Under the pieces are notes generated by a model. The model did not search any database. It was not told the origin of the DNA and worked only from the letters and a program-made list of their open reading frames with translations. A stretch of DNA of 64,000 nt from Nitrospirota bacterium (GTDB lineage: Bacteria; Nitrospirota; Thermodesulfovibrionia; UBA6902), in assembly GCA_016214845.1 (NCBI GenBank), contig JACRMS010000030.1:88250-152249 (forward strand). Direction: 5' to 3'. Positions 1 through 6,496 of the stretch are shown one piece after another. A program made the position numbers and the translations under genes. How positions within the stretch are numbered: position 1 is the stretch's first letter; every line of letters starts with the position of its first letter.

Positions 1-1
1 A

Positions 2-559
2 TTCGAACCGGGCAAGGTCAAGCTCAAGACATACGCGGAGCTGCGCATAAAAGGCGCGATGATAGATGAGCTCAGGGCCACGGCCTGGATTCCGAGGTCT
101 ATGAGAAAAAGGATTGACGAAATCAATCATGCGCGTGAAAGGCTTGAAAAGAAGCACGGCCGGATGCCTGACGATACTGAGGTGGCAAAAACACTCAAGA
201 TGCCGCTTGATGAATACTACAAGATTTTGCAATACGCGGTTTCCGCCTCGCCGATAAGGATGGAAGATTTCAAGAACACTAAATACGCTGACAGCGATTT
301 GAATCTCTCTGAATGTATTGCCGACCCTACGGCAAAGACGCCGCTTGAGTCGCTTGAGGAAAAGGACGTGCAGGACAAGCTCGCGGGACTGATAGACACG
401 CTGCCGGAGAAAGAAAAGCTTGTATTGTCTCTTTACTACTATGAAGAGCTTACTATGCAGGAGATCGGCAGGGTCCTGAGCATTACAGAGTCCCGTGTCT
501 GTCAGATCCACACGCAGGCGCTTGTAAAGCTCAAGTCGAAAGTCCAGGAGCTGAGATAA
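2..559 (+). CDS. fliA: RNA polymerase sigma factor FliA (sigma-28), 5' end missing
   Basis: This is the flagellar sigma factor that directs RNA polymerase to late (class 3) flagellar promoters. The reading frame is open from base 2, so about 185 C-terminal residues are visible and the first part (region 1.2/2) lies outside the window; the ATG at 59 is internal. The fragment has the FliA signature ELRATAWIPRSMRKR, a sigma region 3 segment, and a region 4 helix-turn-helix (LTMQEIGRVLSITESRVCQI) near the end. Two good sigma-28 promoters downstream (flgM and flagellin) and the anti-sigma factor gene flgM fit this identity. Confidence is high. Confidence 0.95.
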   Translation, partial: FEPGKVKLKTYAELRIKGAMIDELRATAWIPRSMRKRIDEINHARERLEKKHGRMPDDTEVAKTLKMPLDEYYKILQYAVSASPIRMEDFKNTKYADSDLNLSECIADPTAKTPLESLEEKDVQDKLAGLIDTLPEKEKLVLSLYYYEELTMQEIGRVLSITESRVCQIHTQALVKLKSKVQELR

Positions 560-561
560 AA

Positions 562-597
562 GGCGGAAGGATGAAGTCGGAGGGCTGAAGGAAGGGA
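562..597. repeat. Iterated-word segment between fliA and the small ORF
   Basis: The purine-rich stretch repeats variants of the word GAAGGATGAAG/GGAGGGCTGAAGG. It resembles one arm of the word-iterated hairpins found elsewhere in this window. No clear complementary arm is seen nearby. It also supplies the Shine-Dalgarno-like GGAAGG before the small ORF at 605. Confidence 0.35.
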
Positions 598-604
598 TAC
601 GGCC

Positions 605-772
605 ATGGCAGTGGACGGATTGGGAAACATATACGGAACACCGGTTGTAAAGAAAGAGCAGGAGACCGAACAGACTGACCGCAGAAACCGGAACAAGGAC
701 CAGAAGAGAGAAAAGAAAAAGGAGCAGGAAGACCGGACAGAAAAAGAGGGAAGGGTGGACATCAGGATATGA
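605..772 (+). CDS. Small, very charged protein of 55 residues, function unknown
   Basis: An ATG at 605 preceded by GGAAGG opens a 55-codon frame ending in TGA at 770-772. The N-terminal third (MAVDGLGNIYGTPVVKK) looks protein-like, and the rest is a Lys/Glu/Arg/Gln-rich, probably helical tail. It sits between fliA and flgF and reads in the same direction, so it may be co-transcribed with fliA. I do not recognise a family. The biased composition means it could also be chance, but the start, ribosome binding site and position in a tight flagellar operon support a real small gene. Confidence 0.45.
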   Translation: MAVDGLGNIYGTPVVKKEQETEQTDRRNRNKDQKREKKKEQEDRTEKEGRVDIRI

Positions 773-816
773 GAGCTGGAGCGATAAAGTGAAGGAACCA
801 GGGAATGATGCGGAAG

Positions 817-846
817 GAAAATATTTTCTATCAGGAAAATATTTCC
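817..846. repeat. Two adjacent palindromes
   Basis: GAAAATATTTTC (817-828) is a perfect 12-bp palindrome. Five bases later GGAAAATATTTCC (834-846) is nearly palindromic and shares the same core. The pair lies about 100 bp upstream of the sigma-54-type promoter of flgF, the distance at which enhancer sites for a sigma-54 activator such as FlrC/FleQ would be expected. The binding role is inference. Confidence 0.4.
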
Positions 847-941
847 TCCGGGTAACCAAAAAATTGACGGTAAGGTTTCAGGGAGAAAATGTAAGTGGTT
901 GATTTTACAGCAGTGAGAATGGAATCCAGGGAGAAAATTGC

Positions 942-957
942 TGGCATCAGGCTTGCA
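942..957 (+). promoter_or_regulatory. Sigma-54-type promoter for flgF operon
   Basis: TGGCATCAGGCTTGCA has the invariant GG and GC separated by exactly 10 bases, as in the -24/-12 consensus TGGCAC-N5-TTGCA. It lies 30 bp before the flgF ATG. Sigma-54 control of class 2 flagellar genes is well known in many Gram-negative bacteria. Confidence 0.75.
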
Positions 958-986
958 GTATATCTCAGAGACATAAAGGATAAAAA

Positions 987-1694
987 ATGTATAAAGGAAT
1001 GTACATAGCGCTCTCAGGAGCAATTTTAAAGCAGAGACATATGGACCTCTTTGCCCAGAATGTTGCGAATGCGAGCACCCCGGGCTATAAAAAAGAGCGG
1101 ATATCATTTAAGGACTATCTAATCCCGGTGGACAATAAACCGCCGCTGGTTACAGATGGAAGGACAATGACCGAGCTCGGAAAGGTTGAAAATGACTTTT
1201 CAAGCGGCGGTATCATGAGCACAGGCAACCCGCTTGACCTGGCAGTCAACGGTGAAGGCTTTTTTTCGCTTGAGGGGAATAAGTATACGAGGAACGGCAA
1301 TTTCAAGATTGACAGCGAGGGTTACCTCGCAGCGCAGGATGGGACAAAAGTTTTCGGCAGCGGGGGCCCGATATCAGTGCAGGGAAAGAAGATCAATATC
1401 AGCACATCCGGCGAAGTATTTGTTGATGACATATCTGTCGGGAAACTGAAGATCGTTGATTTTCCGGACAAGACCACACTCAGAAAATTAAATGGCGGGG
1501 CATTTTCAACGGACATGCCCGGCGAAGAAGTTAAATCATCAGTCAGCCAGGGCTTTCTTGAGTCATCTAATGTCGACGCGGTCAAAGAGATGGTGCAGAT
1601 GATAACCGCTATCAGGGAATTTGAGGCTTATCAGAAGATGATCCAGTCATTTGATGATGCGACGTCAAAAGTCACAAATGAGATGGGTAAATAA
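987..1694 (+). CDS. flgF: Flagellar basal-body rod protein FlgF
   Basis: FlgF forms part of the proximal/distal rod that crosses the periplasm. The 235-residue protein has the N-terminal rod/hook signature QNVANASTPGYKKE (about residues 25-38), a central FlgE/F/G-like domain with GNPLDLAVNGEGFF, and a C-terminal helix (NVDAVKEMVQMITAIREFE) that packs with the N-terminal helix. It is followed by flgG, and length and order match the usual flgF-flgG pair. A sigma-54-type promoter lies just upstream. FlgF and FlgG are paralogous; the shorter length and first position favour FlgF here. Confidence 0.92.
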   Translation: MYKGMYIALSGAILKQRHMDLFAQNVANASTPGYKKERISFKDYLIPVDNKPPLVTDGRTMTELGKVENDFSSGGIMSTGNPLDLAVNGEGFFSLEGNKYTRNGNFKIDSEGYLAAQDGTKVFGSGGPISVQGKKINISTSGEVFVDDISVGKLKIVDFPDKTTLRKLNGGAFSTDMPGEEVKSSVSQGFLESSNVDAVKEMVQMITAIREFEAYQKMIQSFDDATSKVTNEMGK

Positions 1695-1726
1695 AGTTGA
1701 GCGTTTATGAAAAAAGCTATATTAGC

Positions 1727-1801
1727 GTCATTCCCGCAGTCAGTAAGCGGGAATCCAGTAAATAAAGAACTGGATGCCCGATTAAAAACTTCGGGCATGA
1801 C
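1727..1801 (+). repeat. Dispersed intergenic repeat, copy 1 (double hairpin)
   Basis: The 75-bp element begins GTCATTCCCGC and ends CGGGCATGAC. It contains one hairpin around GCGGGAATCCAG and another around GATGCCCG and CGGGCATGAC. A second copy lies in reverse orientation at 41417-41492. It fills the flgF-flgG gap. This is a REP/BIME-like dispersed repeat, and both copies are intergenic. Confidence 0.7.
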
Positions 1802-1820
1802 AGCATTGGGAGGATAAAAA

Positions 1821-2609
1821 ATGCAAAGGTCATTGTTCATAGCGGCGACGGGGATGGAGGCGCAGAGGCTTAATATAGACGTTATATCCAACAACCTCGC
1901 AAACGTAAATACAACCGGATTTAAAAAGAGCAGGGCTGACTTTCAGGAACTGCTGTACCAGGGACTGAAAACCCCCGGCGCGTCCTCTGCCGAAGGCGTA
2001 GAACTTCCGGTAGGGATACAGGTAGGTCTGGGCGTTAAACCTGCTGCGGTGCAGAAGATGTTTCAGCAGGGAGATTTTGTCTCTACAGGAAACAACCTTG
2101 ACCTTGTGATAGAGGGGCAGGGATTTTTTAAGATATTAAAGCCTGATGGTGAAGTTGCATACTCGCGCGCAGGTTCTTTCAAGCTTGACAGCGAAGGGAA
2201 GATGGTAAACTCCGACGGATACCCCCTGGAGCCGGCAATTACAATTCCGGCCAACACACTTCAGATCACAATAACCCAGGACGGGACCGTGTCCGCGCTG
2301 GAGGCCGGAAGCTCCACGCCTACGCAGGTAGGACAGATAGAGTTGTCGCAGTTTATTAATCCGGGCGGTCTTGAGGCGATAGGTAAAAACCTTTTTCTTG
2401 AAACAGGCTCTTCAGGCGAAGCTACTTCAGGGAATCCTGGCGCAGACGGGCTTGGGTCCATTAACCAGGGTTTTCTTGAGATGAGCAACGTGAACATAGT
2501 TGAAGAAATGGTGAATATGATCGTCAGCCAGAGGGCCTATGAGTTGAATTCTAAAGTGGTACAGTCGTCGGATGACATGCTCGCAATCGCGAACAATATT
2601 AAAAGGTAG
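1821..2609 (+). CDS. flgG: Flagellar distal rod protein FlgG
   Basis: FlgG builds the distal rod. The 262-residue length is typical. The N-terminus has the conserved [20 protein letters not shown] and [13 protein letters not shown] signatures, the middle has [14 protein letters not shown], and the C-terminus ends with [19 protein letters not shown] and a short amphipathic helix. The start ATG at 1821 follows AGGATAAAAA. The gene is followed by flgA with a 34-bp gap that is itself part of an inverted repeat. Confidence 0.96.
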   Translation: MQRSLFIAATGMEAQRLNIDVISNNLANVNTTGFKKSRADFQELLYQGLKTPGASSAEGVELPVGIQVGLGVKPAAVQKMFQQGDFVSTGNNLDLVIEGQGFFKILKPDGEVAYSRAGSFKLDSEGKMVNSDGYPLEPAITIPANTLQITITQDGTVSALEAGSSTPTQVGQIELSQFINPGGLEAIGKNLFLETGSSGEATSGNPGADGLGSINQGFLEMSNVNIVEEMVNMIVSQRAYELNSKVVQSSDDMLAIANNIKR

Positions 2610-2745
2610 TGACGGGTAACAGGTAACGGGTAACGAGGAAAGAATGGGAAACGAAAAGTTAAGAAAAGAATTCAGAAGAAGTTGGATAGCTGTATTTTGT
2701 TTTGTTCTTCTTTTGCTCGTCACTCGTCACTCATCACTCGTTACT
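2609..2745. repeat. Word-iterated inverted repeat enclosing the flgA start
   Basis: The left arm after the flgG stop (about 2609-2636) repeats words GTGACGGGTAAC/GGTAACGGGTAACGAG. The right arm (2717-2745) carries the complementary words CTCGTCACTCGTCAC and CATCACTCGTTAC inside flgA. The flgA ribosome binding site and ATG sit in the loop between the arms. The right arm is translated as LVTRHSSLVT, part of the FlgA signal peptide. A second element of the same family encloses the flgI start. Confidence 0.7.
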
Positions 2746-3354
2746 TCTGCCTTTGCTTCTTCCTGGAGTCCCGAAGACACTCTAAAAACATTTCTGAGGG
2801 ACAACTATCCCTGGGAGACGATCGAAGTGAGCAATATCCAAATTAACGGCAGCGTGCCTGATAAAACGCCCGATATGATCGTGGTTGAAAAAGGCCCTCT
2901 CGGCAATAGCATATTCTCATATATCTTTAACGACGGGCAGAAAGTTACTGTGAGGGCGGATGTCAGGGCCTTTGAGAAGGTCATCAAAAGTAAAAGGCCT
3001 TTCAGGAAGGGATATGTCTTGAATGCTGATGACATTTATCAATCAGAGGTGGAAATCAATAAAATGCCCCAGGAAGCTGTCAGGGGGCCTGAAACGATTA
3101 TTGGAAAGCCGCTTAAAGTTTCCACGGTTGCAAACGCAACGATCACTGAAAGAATGATCGAGAAAGAGCAGGTTGTAAAAAAGGGCAGCCGGGTGGCGCT
3201 CTTAATATATTCACAGGGCATAAATATTACGGCAATCGGTGAAACAAAAGAAAAGGGGTATGTAGGGATGCAGATAAGAGCAATAAATGTGTCCTCTAAA
3301 AAAGAGGTGAGAGGAGTTTTAATCGATGAAAACACGGTTAGAGTGGAACTCTGA
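2644..3354 (+). CDS. flgA: P-ring assembly chaperone FlgA
   Basis: FlgA is a periplasmic chaperone for assembly of the FlgI P ring. The 236-residue protein has an N-terminal signal peptide (basic start, then hydrophobic residues about 13-34 ending near SAFA). A SAF-type domain follows, with RPFRKGYVLNADDIYQ and a C-terminal beta-rich region containing VVKKGSRVALLIYS and GYVGMQIRAINVSSKKEV, both typical of FlgA. Part of the signal peptide is encoded by one arm of an inverted repeat. The 3' end overlaps the flgH start by 29 bp. Confidence 0.9.
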   Translation: MGNEKLRKEFRRSWIAVFCFVLLLLVTRHSSLVTSAFASSWSPEDTLKTFLRDNYPWETIEVSNIQINGSVPDKTPDMIVVEKGPLGNSIFSYIFNDGQKVTVRADVRAFEKVIKSKRPFRKGYVLNADDIYQSEVEINKMPQEAVRGPETIIGKPLKVSTVANATITERMIEKEQVVKKGSRVALLIYSQGINITAIGETKEKGYVGMQIRAINVSSKKEVRGVLIDENTVRVEL

Positions 3355-4105
3355 GAAGACAGAAGTCAGAAGCAATAAGACAGAAGCAATAAGACAGGCT
3401 TTCATTGTCTGTGCTCTGTGCTCCGTGTTCTGTGTTCTGCTGAGCTGTGCCACGCCGTCGTCGATGCTGCCTCCTCCTCCGCCGAAATATGTTTATCCGT
3501 TTGAAGACGAAATGGTCAGGAGGTCTGCCAATTCCCTCTGGAGCGATTCTAAAAATATTTTTGAAGATACAAAGGCCAGGAGATTAAATGACCTGGTGAC
3601 AATAAACATTGTGGAAACCCTCACCGGCTCCGGAACAGCGGATACGCAAACAAGCCGTGATTCGACCCTGGATTTCAAGCTCGAGAACTTGTTCGGAATG
3701 AACAATGATTTTAACCTTCAGAATGCCTTCTTGCTGAAGAACCTCTTTAAGGACGGTAATGTTTTTCAGCCCGAGGTCAAGAGCACATCCAAATCGGATT
3801 TCAAAGGCAAGGGGGACACAAACAGAGAGGGGAAACTTGTAGCTACAATAACCGCAAAGGTTGTAGAAGTAATGCCTAACGGGAACCTCATGCTGGAAGC
3901 AAGAAAAGAACTGACCATCAATAATGAGAAACAGATATTGGTTCTTACCGGTACAGTAAGGACGGACGATATTGATTCGGCCAACACGGTCTCAAGCACC
4001 AAAGTGGCCGACGCACAGATTTATTACGTAGGCGACGGCGTCTTGCAGGAAAAGCAAAGCCCCGGATGGTTTGTAAGAATACTCGATGGGATATGGCCGT
4101 TTTAA
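3326..4105 (+). CDS. flgH: Flagellar L-ring lipoprotein FlgH
   Basis: FlgH forms the outer-membrane L ring. The 259-residue frame starts at ATG 3326 inside the end of flgA. It has an unusually long polar leader of about 24 residues, then a hydrophobic stretch and a lipobox LLSC with Cys41 as the lipidation site. The mature part shows family features: NSLWSDSKNIFEDTKARRLND, DLVTINIVE and, near the end, GTVRTDDIDSANTVSSTKVADA. No in-frame ATG lies closer to the lipobox. The leader is coded by word-iterated DNA like that of flgA and flgI. Confidence 0.93.
   Translation: MKTRLEWNSEKTEVRSNKTEAIRQAFIVCALCSVFCVLLSCATPSSMLPPPPPKYVYPFEDEMVRRSANSLWSDSKNIFEDTKARRLNDLVTINIVETLTGSGTADTQTSRDSTLDFKLENLFGMNNDFNLQNAFLLKNLFKDGNVFQPEVKSTSKSDFKGKGDTNREGKLVATITAKVVEVMPNGNLMLEARKELTINNEKQILVLTGTVRTDDIDSANTVSSTKVADAQIYYVGDGVLQEKQSPGWFVRILDGIWPF
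3353..3462. repeat. Word-iterated DNA coding the FlgH leader
   Basis: The stretch AGAAGACAGAAGTCAGAAGC with further AGACAGAAGCAATA words (3355-3395) is followed by GTGCTCTGTGCTCC and GTTCTGTGTTCTGC words (3408-3441). The two halves are roughly complementary in word content, though not a perfect hairpin. The right half encodes the hydrophobic core of the FlgH lipoprotein signal. Confidence 0.5.
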
Positions 4106-4108
4106 GGC

Positions 4109-4261
4109 AGTGACAAGTAACGAGTAACGAGAAAAAATGAGAAATAAAAAATTAAAAGTAGACGTTAGAACCCCGAAGACGGAAGCCGGAAAAATCCGGA
4201 TTATTGCATTGTGTTTGATAACTCTTTTTCTCGTCACTCGTTACCCGTCACTTGTCACTGT
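4109..4261. repeat. Word-iterated inverted repeat enclosing the flgI start
   Basis: The left arm GTGACAAGTAACGAGTAACG follows the flgH stop. The right arm (about 4230-4259) carries CTCGTCACTCGTTACCCGTC followed by ACTTGTCAC, its near-exact reverse complement. The flgI ATG at 4137 lies in the loop of about 100 bases. The right arm is translated as LVTRYPSLVT within the signal peptide, in the same reading frame as the related element in flgA. Confidence 0.72.
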
Positions 4262-5300
4262 TGTTAACGCTGACCGCATCAAGGACATTGCAAGCTTTGA
4301 AGGGGTCAGGGACAACCAGATGATAGGTTACGGTATTATTATCGGCCTTGACGGGTCAGGAGATAAAGGGCTGACAGCGGCGCAGGGCATTGTAAATATG
4401 CTCAACCGGATGGGACTTTCAATTAATGCAAGGGACCTTCAGTCAAAAAATATAGCGGCAGTTGTGATTACCGCAACGCTCCCGCCTTTTGCAAAACCCG
4501 GGATTAAGGTTGACGCGCTTGTTTCGACCATCGGTGACGCAAAGAGTATTCAGGGCGGCACGCTGCTTCTTGCCCCCATGAAGGGACCTGACGGCAAGGT
4601 ATACGCACTTGCACAGGGACCTGTTTCCATAGGTGGTTTTGCTGCGTCAGGCGAAGGCGCGACAGCCCAGAAGAACCATCCCACAGCGGGGAAAATTCCC
4701 GAAGGGGTAATTATTGAAAAGGAGCCGCCGTTTAATCTCGGAGACGGAAATAATATCAGGCTGTTTCTCCACAAGGCGGATTTTACTACCGCGGATGCTG
4801 TTTCAAAAAAGATAAATAATGTCCTGAACGGTAATTATGCTGTTGCTGTGGATTCATCGGCAATAAAATTGTCCGTACCACCGGACTTTAAAAGCAACGT
4901 TGTAGGATTGATTACGAAAGTTGAAACACTGGATGTGAAAATCGACATGCCCGCAAAAGTTATAATTAATGAGAGGACTGGGACCATTGTAATGGGCGAT
5001 AATGTAAAGATATCGCCTGTTGCCATCGCGCACGGATCGCTTACAATTGAAATTAAAGAGACACCGCAGGTTTCACAGCCTCTGCCGTTTGCGCCTGACC
5101 AGGCAGCGACTGTCACGGTTCCGAGGACTGATATTGCAGTCAAGGAACAAAAGGGATCGCTCATTGAGGTTTCCGGTGTTACTTTAGGCGAAATAGTAAG
5201 GGCGTTGAATGCGCTCGGAGTTACGCCTCGCGACCTGATATCCATACTTCAGGCCTTAAAGGCCTCAGGGGCATTAAAGGCTGAACTTGAGATAATATAA
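4137..5300 (+). CDS. flgI: Flagellar P-ring protein FlgI
   Basis: FlgI makes the periplasmic P ring around the rod. The 387-residue protein has a long basic N-terminal leader and a hydrophobic signal segment ending near NADRIKDIASFEG. The mature start RIKDIASFEGVRDNQMIGYG is the family signature, and other hallmarks are GLDGSGDK, NIAAVVITATLPPFAKPG and the C-terminal LGVTPRDLISILQALKASGAL. Length is normal apart from the extended leader. It is preceded by flgH and followed by flgJ. Confidence 0.96.
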   Translation: MRNKKLKVDVRTPKTEAGKIRIIALCLITLFLVTRYPSLVTVVNADRIKDIASFEGVRDNQMIGYGIIIGLDGSGDKGLTAAQGIVNMLNRMGLSINARDLQSKNIAAVVITATLPPFAKPGIKVDALVSTIGDAKSIQGGTLLLAPMKGPDGKVYALAQGPVSIGGFAASGEGATAQKNHPTAGKIPEGVIIEKEPPFNLGDGNNIRLFLHKADFTTADAVSKKINNVLNGNYAVAVDSSAIKLSVPPDFKSNVVGLITKVETLDVKIDMPAKVIINERTGTIVMGDNVKISPVAIAHGSLTIEIKETPQVSQPLPFAPDQAATVTVPRTDIAVKEQKGSLIEVSGVTLGEIVRALNALGVTPRDLISILQALKASGALKAELEII

Positions 5301-5330
5301 GTAAATGATTAAGTCATTAAGGAGAATAAG

Positions 5331-5651
5331 TTGGACGGACTGAGTCTTGAACAGATTAATCTTAGTAATCTGAATACCGTACATAAAGACAAGAAGGCTG
5401 ATATTAAAAAAGTCGCAAAGGAAATGGAGTCCCTTTTTGTGTATCAGCTTCTCAAAGAAATGAGAGAGACAACAAAAGGCATTTCCGACGAGGAAAATAA
5501 TTCGCTCGGCAATGATACATACATGAGCCTTTTTGATATGGAAGTGTCAAAGGCCTTAGCTAATAAAGGATTCGGCATTCAGGATGCGATAATGAAATGG
5601 CTTGAGAGAATGCCGGATACAGCGAAAGCAACTGAGGAAATAAAGAAGTGA
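5331..5651 (+). CDS. flgJ: Rod-binding protein, FlgJ N-terminal domain only
   Basis: The 106-residue protein corresponds to the rod-binding/capping domain of FlgJ and lacks the C-terminal glucosaminidase domain found in enterobacterial FlgJ; single-domain FlgJ is common outside gamma-proteobacteria. Family features are KKVAKEMESLFVYQLLKEMR (about 25-45) and YMSLFDMEVSKALANKGFGI (about 64-84). The start is a TTG at 5331 with AAGGAGAAT 5-10 bases upstream; no ATG is available at that end. Confidence 0.9.
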   Translation: MDGLSLEQINLSNLNTVHKDKKADIKKVAKEMESLFVYQLLKEMRETTKGISDEENNSLGNDTYMSLFDMEVSKALANKGFGIQDAIMKWLERMPDTAKATEEIKK

Positions 5652-5661
5652 AAAATGCAGC

Positions 5662-5688
5662 TAAAGATTTTCTTGAATGTGCCGATAA
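5662..5688 (+). promoter_or_regulatory. Sigma-28 (FliA) promoter of flgM
   Basis: TAAA at 5662-5665 and GCCGATAA at 5681-5688 are separated by exactly 15 bases, a perfect match to the FliA consensus TAAA-N15-GCCGATAA. It lies 66 bp before the flgM start codon. It makes flgM-flgN-flgK-flgL a class 3 unit that is at least partly FliA dependent. Confidence 0.9.
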
Positions 5689-5753
5689 GAGAATCAAAAG
5701 GTGTAAAGAAAATTTACACATATCGGTTAAAACATTAAGAAAGGGGGTAGAAG

Positions 5754-6044
5754 ATGAGAATAGACGGAAATAACCCGATTGATAACAAGGACTTGTTTAA
5801 GGTCCAGGAGTCTGCCGGAAACCTGAGTGCTGAAAAGAAACAGGACGTTGAAAAATCGGACGCCGAAAAAGACAAAATAAGTCTTTCAGGAAAGTCAAAG
5901 GAGATAGGTGATCTTAAGGCTGCAATTGATCAACTGCCTGACGTAAGGACAGAAAAAGTTGATGCACTCAAGCAGGCACTTGACACGGGAACATACAACA
6001 TTGACGCAAGGAAGATAGCACAGAAGATTCTGGAAGAGATATGA
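5754..6044 (+). CDS. flgM: Anti-sigma-28 factor FlgM
   Basis: FlgM binds FliA and is exported when the hook is complete, releasing late gene expression. The 96-residue length is normal. The C-terminal half has the FliA-binding helices KDKISLSGKSKEIGDLKAAI, then VRTEKVDALKQALDTGTYNI and DARKIAQKILEEI, the classic FlgM pattern. GGGGGTAG lies upstream of the start. The last bases overlap the flgN start (ATGA), indicating translational coupling. Confidence 0.95.
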   Translation: MRIDGNNPIDNKDLFKVQESAGNLSAEKKQDVEKSDAEKDKISLSGKSKEIGDLKAAIDQLPDVRTEKVDALKQALDTGTYNIDARKIAQKILEEI

Positions 6045-6496
6045 CACCTGACAAAGCGATTGTAAGTATATTGAGGGAGCAGGTTAATACCTATAAGACA
6101 CTTCTCGAACTCCTTAAAAAGGAGAGACTGTGTCTTGTAGATATTAATCCTGATAAGATCGAGGAGATCTCAAAGGAGAAAGACACGGTTGTAATGAGGT
6201 TGAGGCTCCTTGAGGAAGAACGCGTAAGGCTGATAAAAATATATTCCCAGGACAGCGGCCTTACCGGCAGCATGAACCTGGAAGAGATGGCAAGGCATAC
6301 AGGGGACAGCACATTTTCAGTATTGCGCTCACAGATGTTGTCTCTTCTTCAAAGCATAGAAGAGATGAACCGGTTTAACAGCATCCTGATAAACCGTTCA
6401 CTTAAATACATCAAGACGACCGCCAGTTTTTTTAATTCATTTACAGCCAATCATATATCACAAACTACAGGCGTCCTCTTATCAAAGGAGACTTAG
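6041..6496 (+). CDS. flgN: Flagellar export chaperone FlgN
   Basis: FlgN chaperones the hook-filament junction proteins FlgK and FlgL. The 151-residue protein is almost wholly helical, with an N-terminal stretch VNTYKTLLELLKKERLCLVD and a second helix pair, typical of the FlgN family. Sequence conservation in this family is low, so the call rests on length, helix pattern and position between flgM and flgK. It ends directly before the flgK ATG. Confidence 0.85.
   Translation: MTPDKAIVSILREQVNTYKTLLELLKKERLCLVDINPDKIEEISKEKDTVVMRLRLLEEERVRLIKIYSQDSGLTGSMNLEEMARHTGDSTFSVLRSQMLSLLQSIEEMNRFNSILINRSLKYIKTTASFFNSFTANHISQTTGVLLSKET

Noticed and set aside
502..1107. Minus-strand frame of 201 codons
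   Set aside because: It overlaps the end of fliA, the small ORF and the start of flgF, is Ser/Phe-rich like antisense frames, and has no ribosome binding site.
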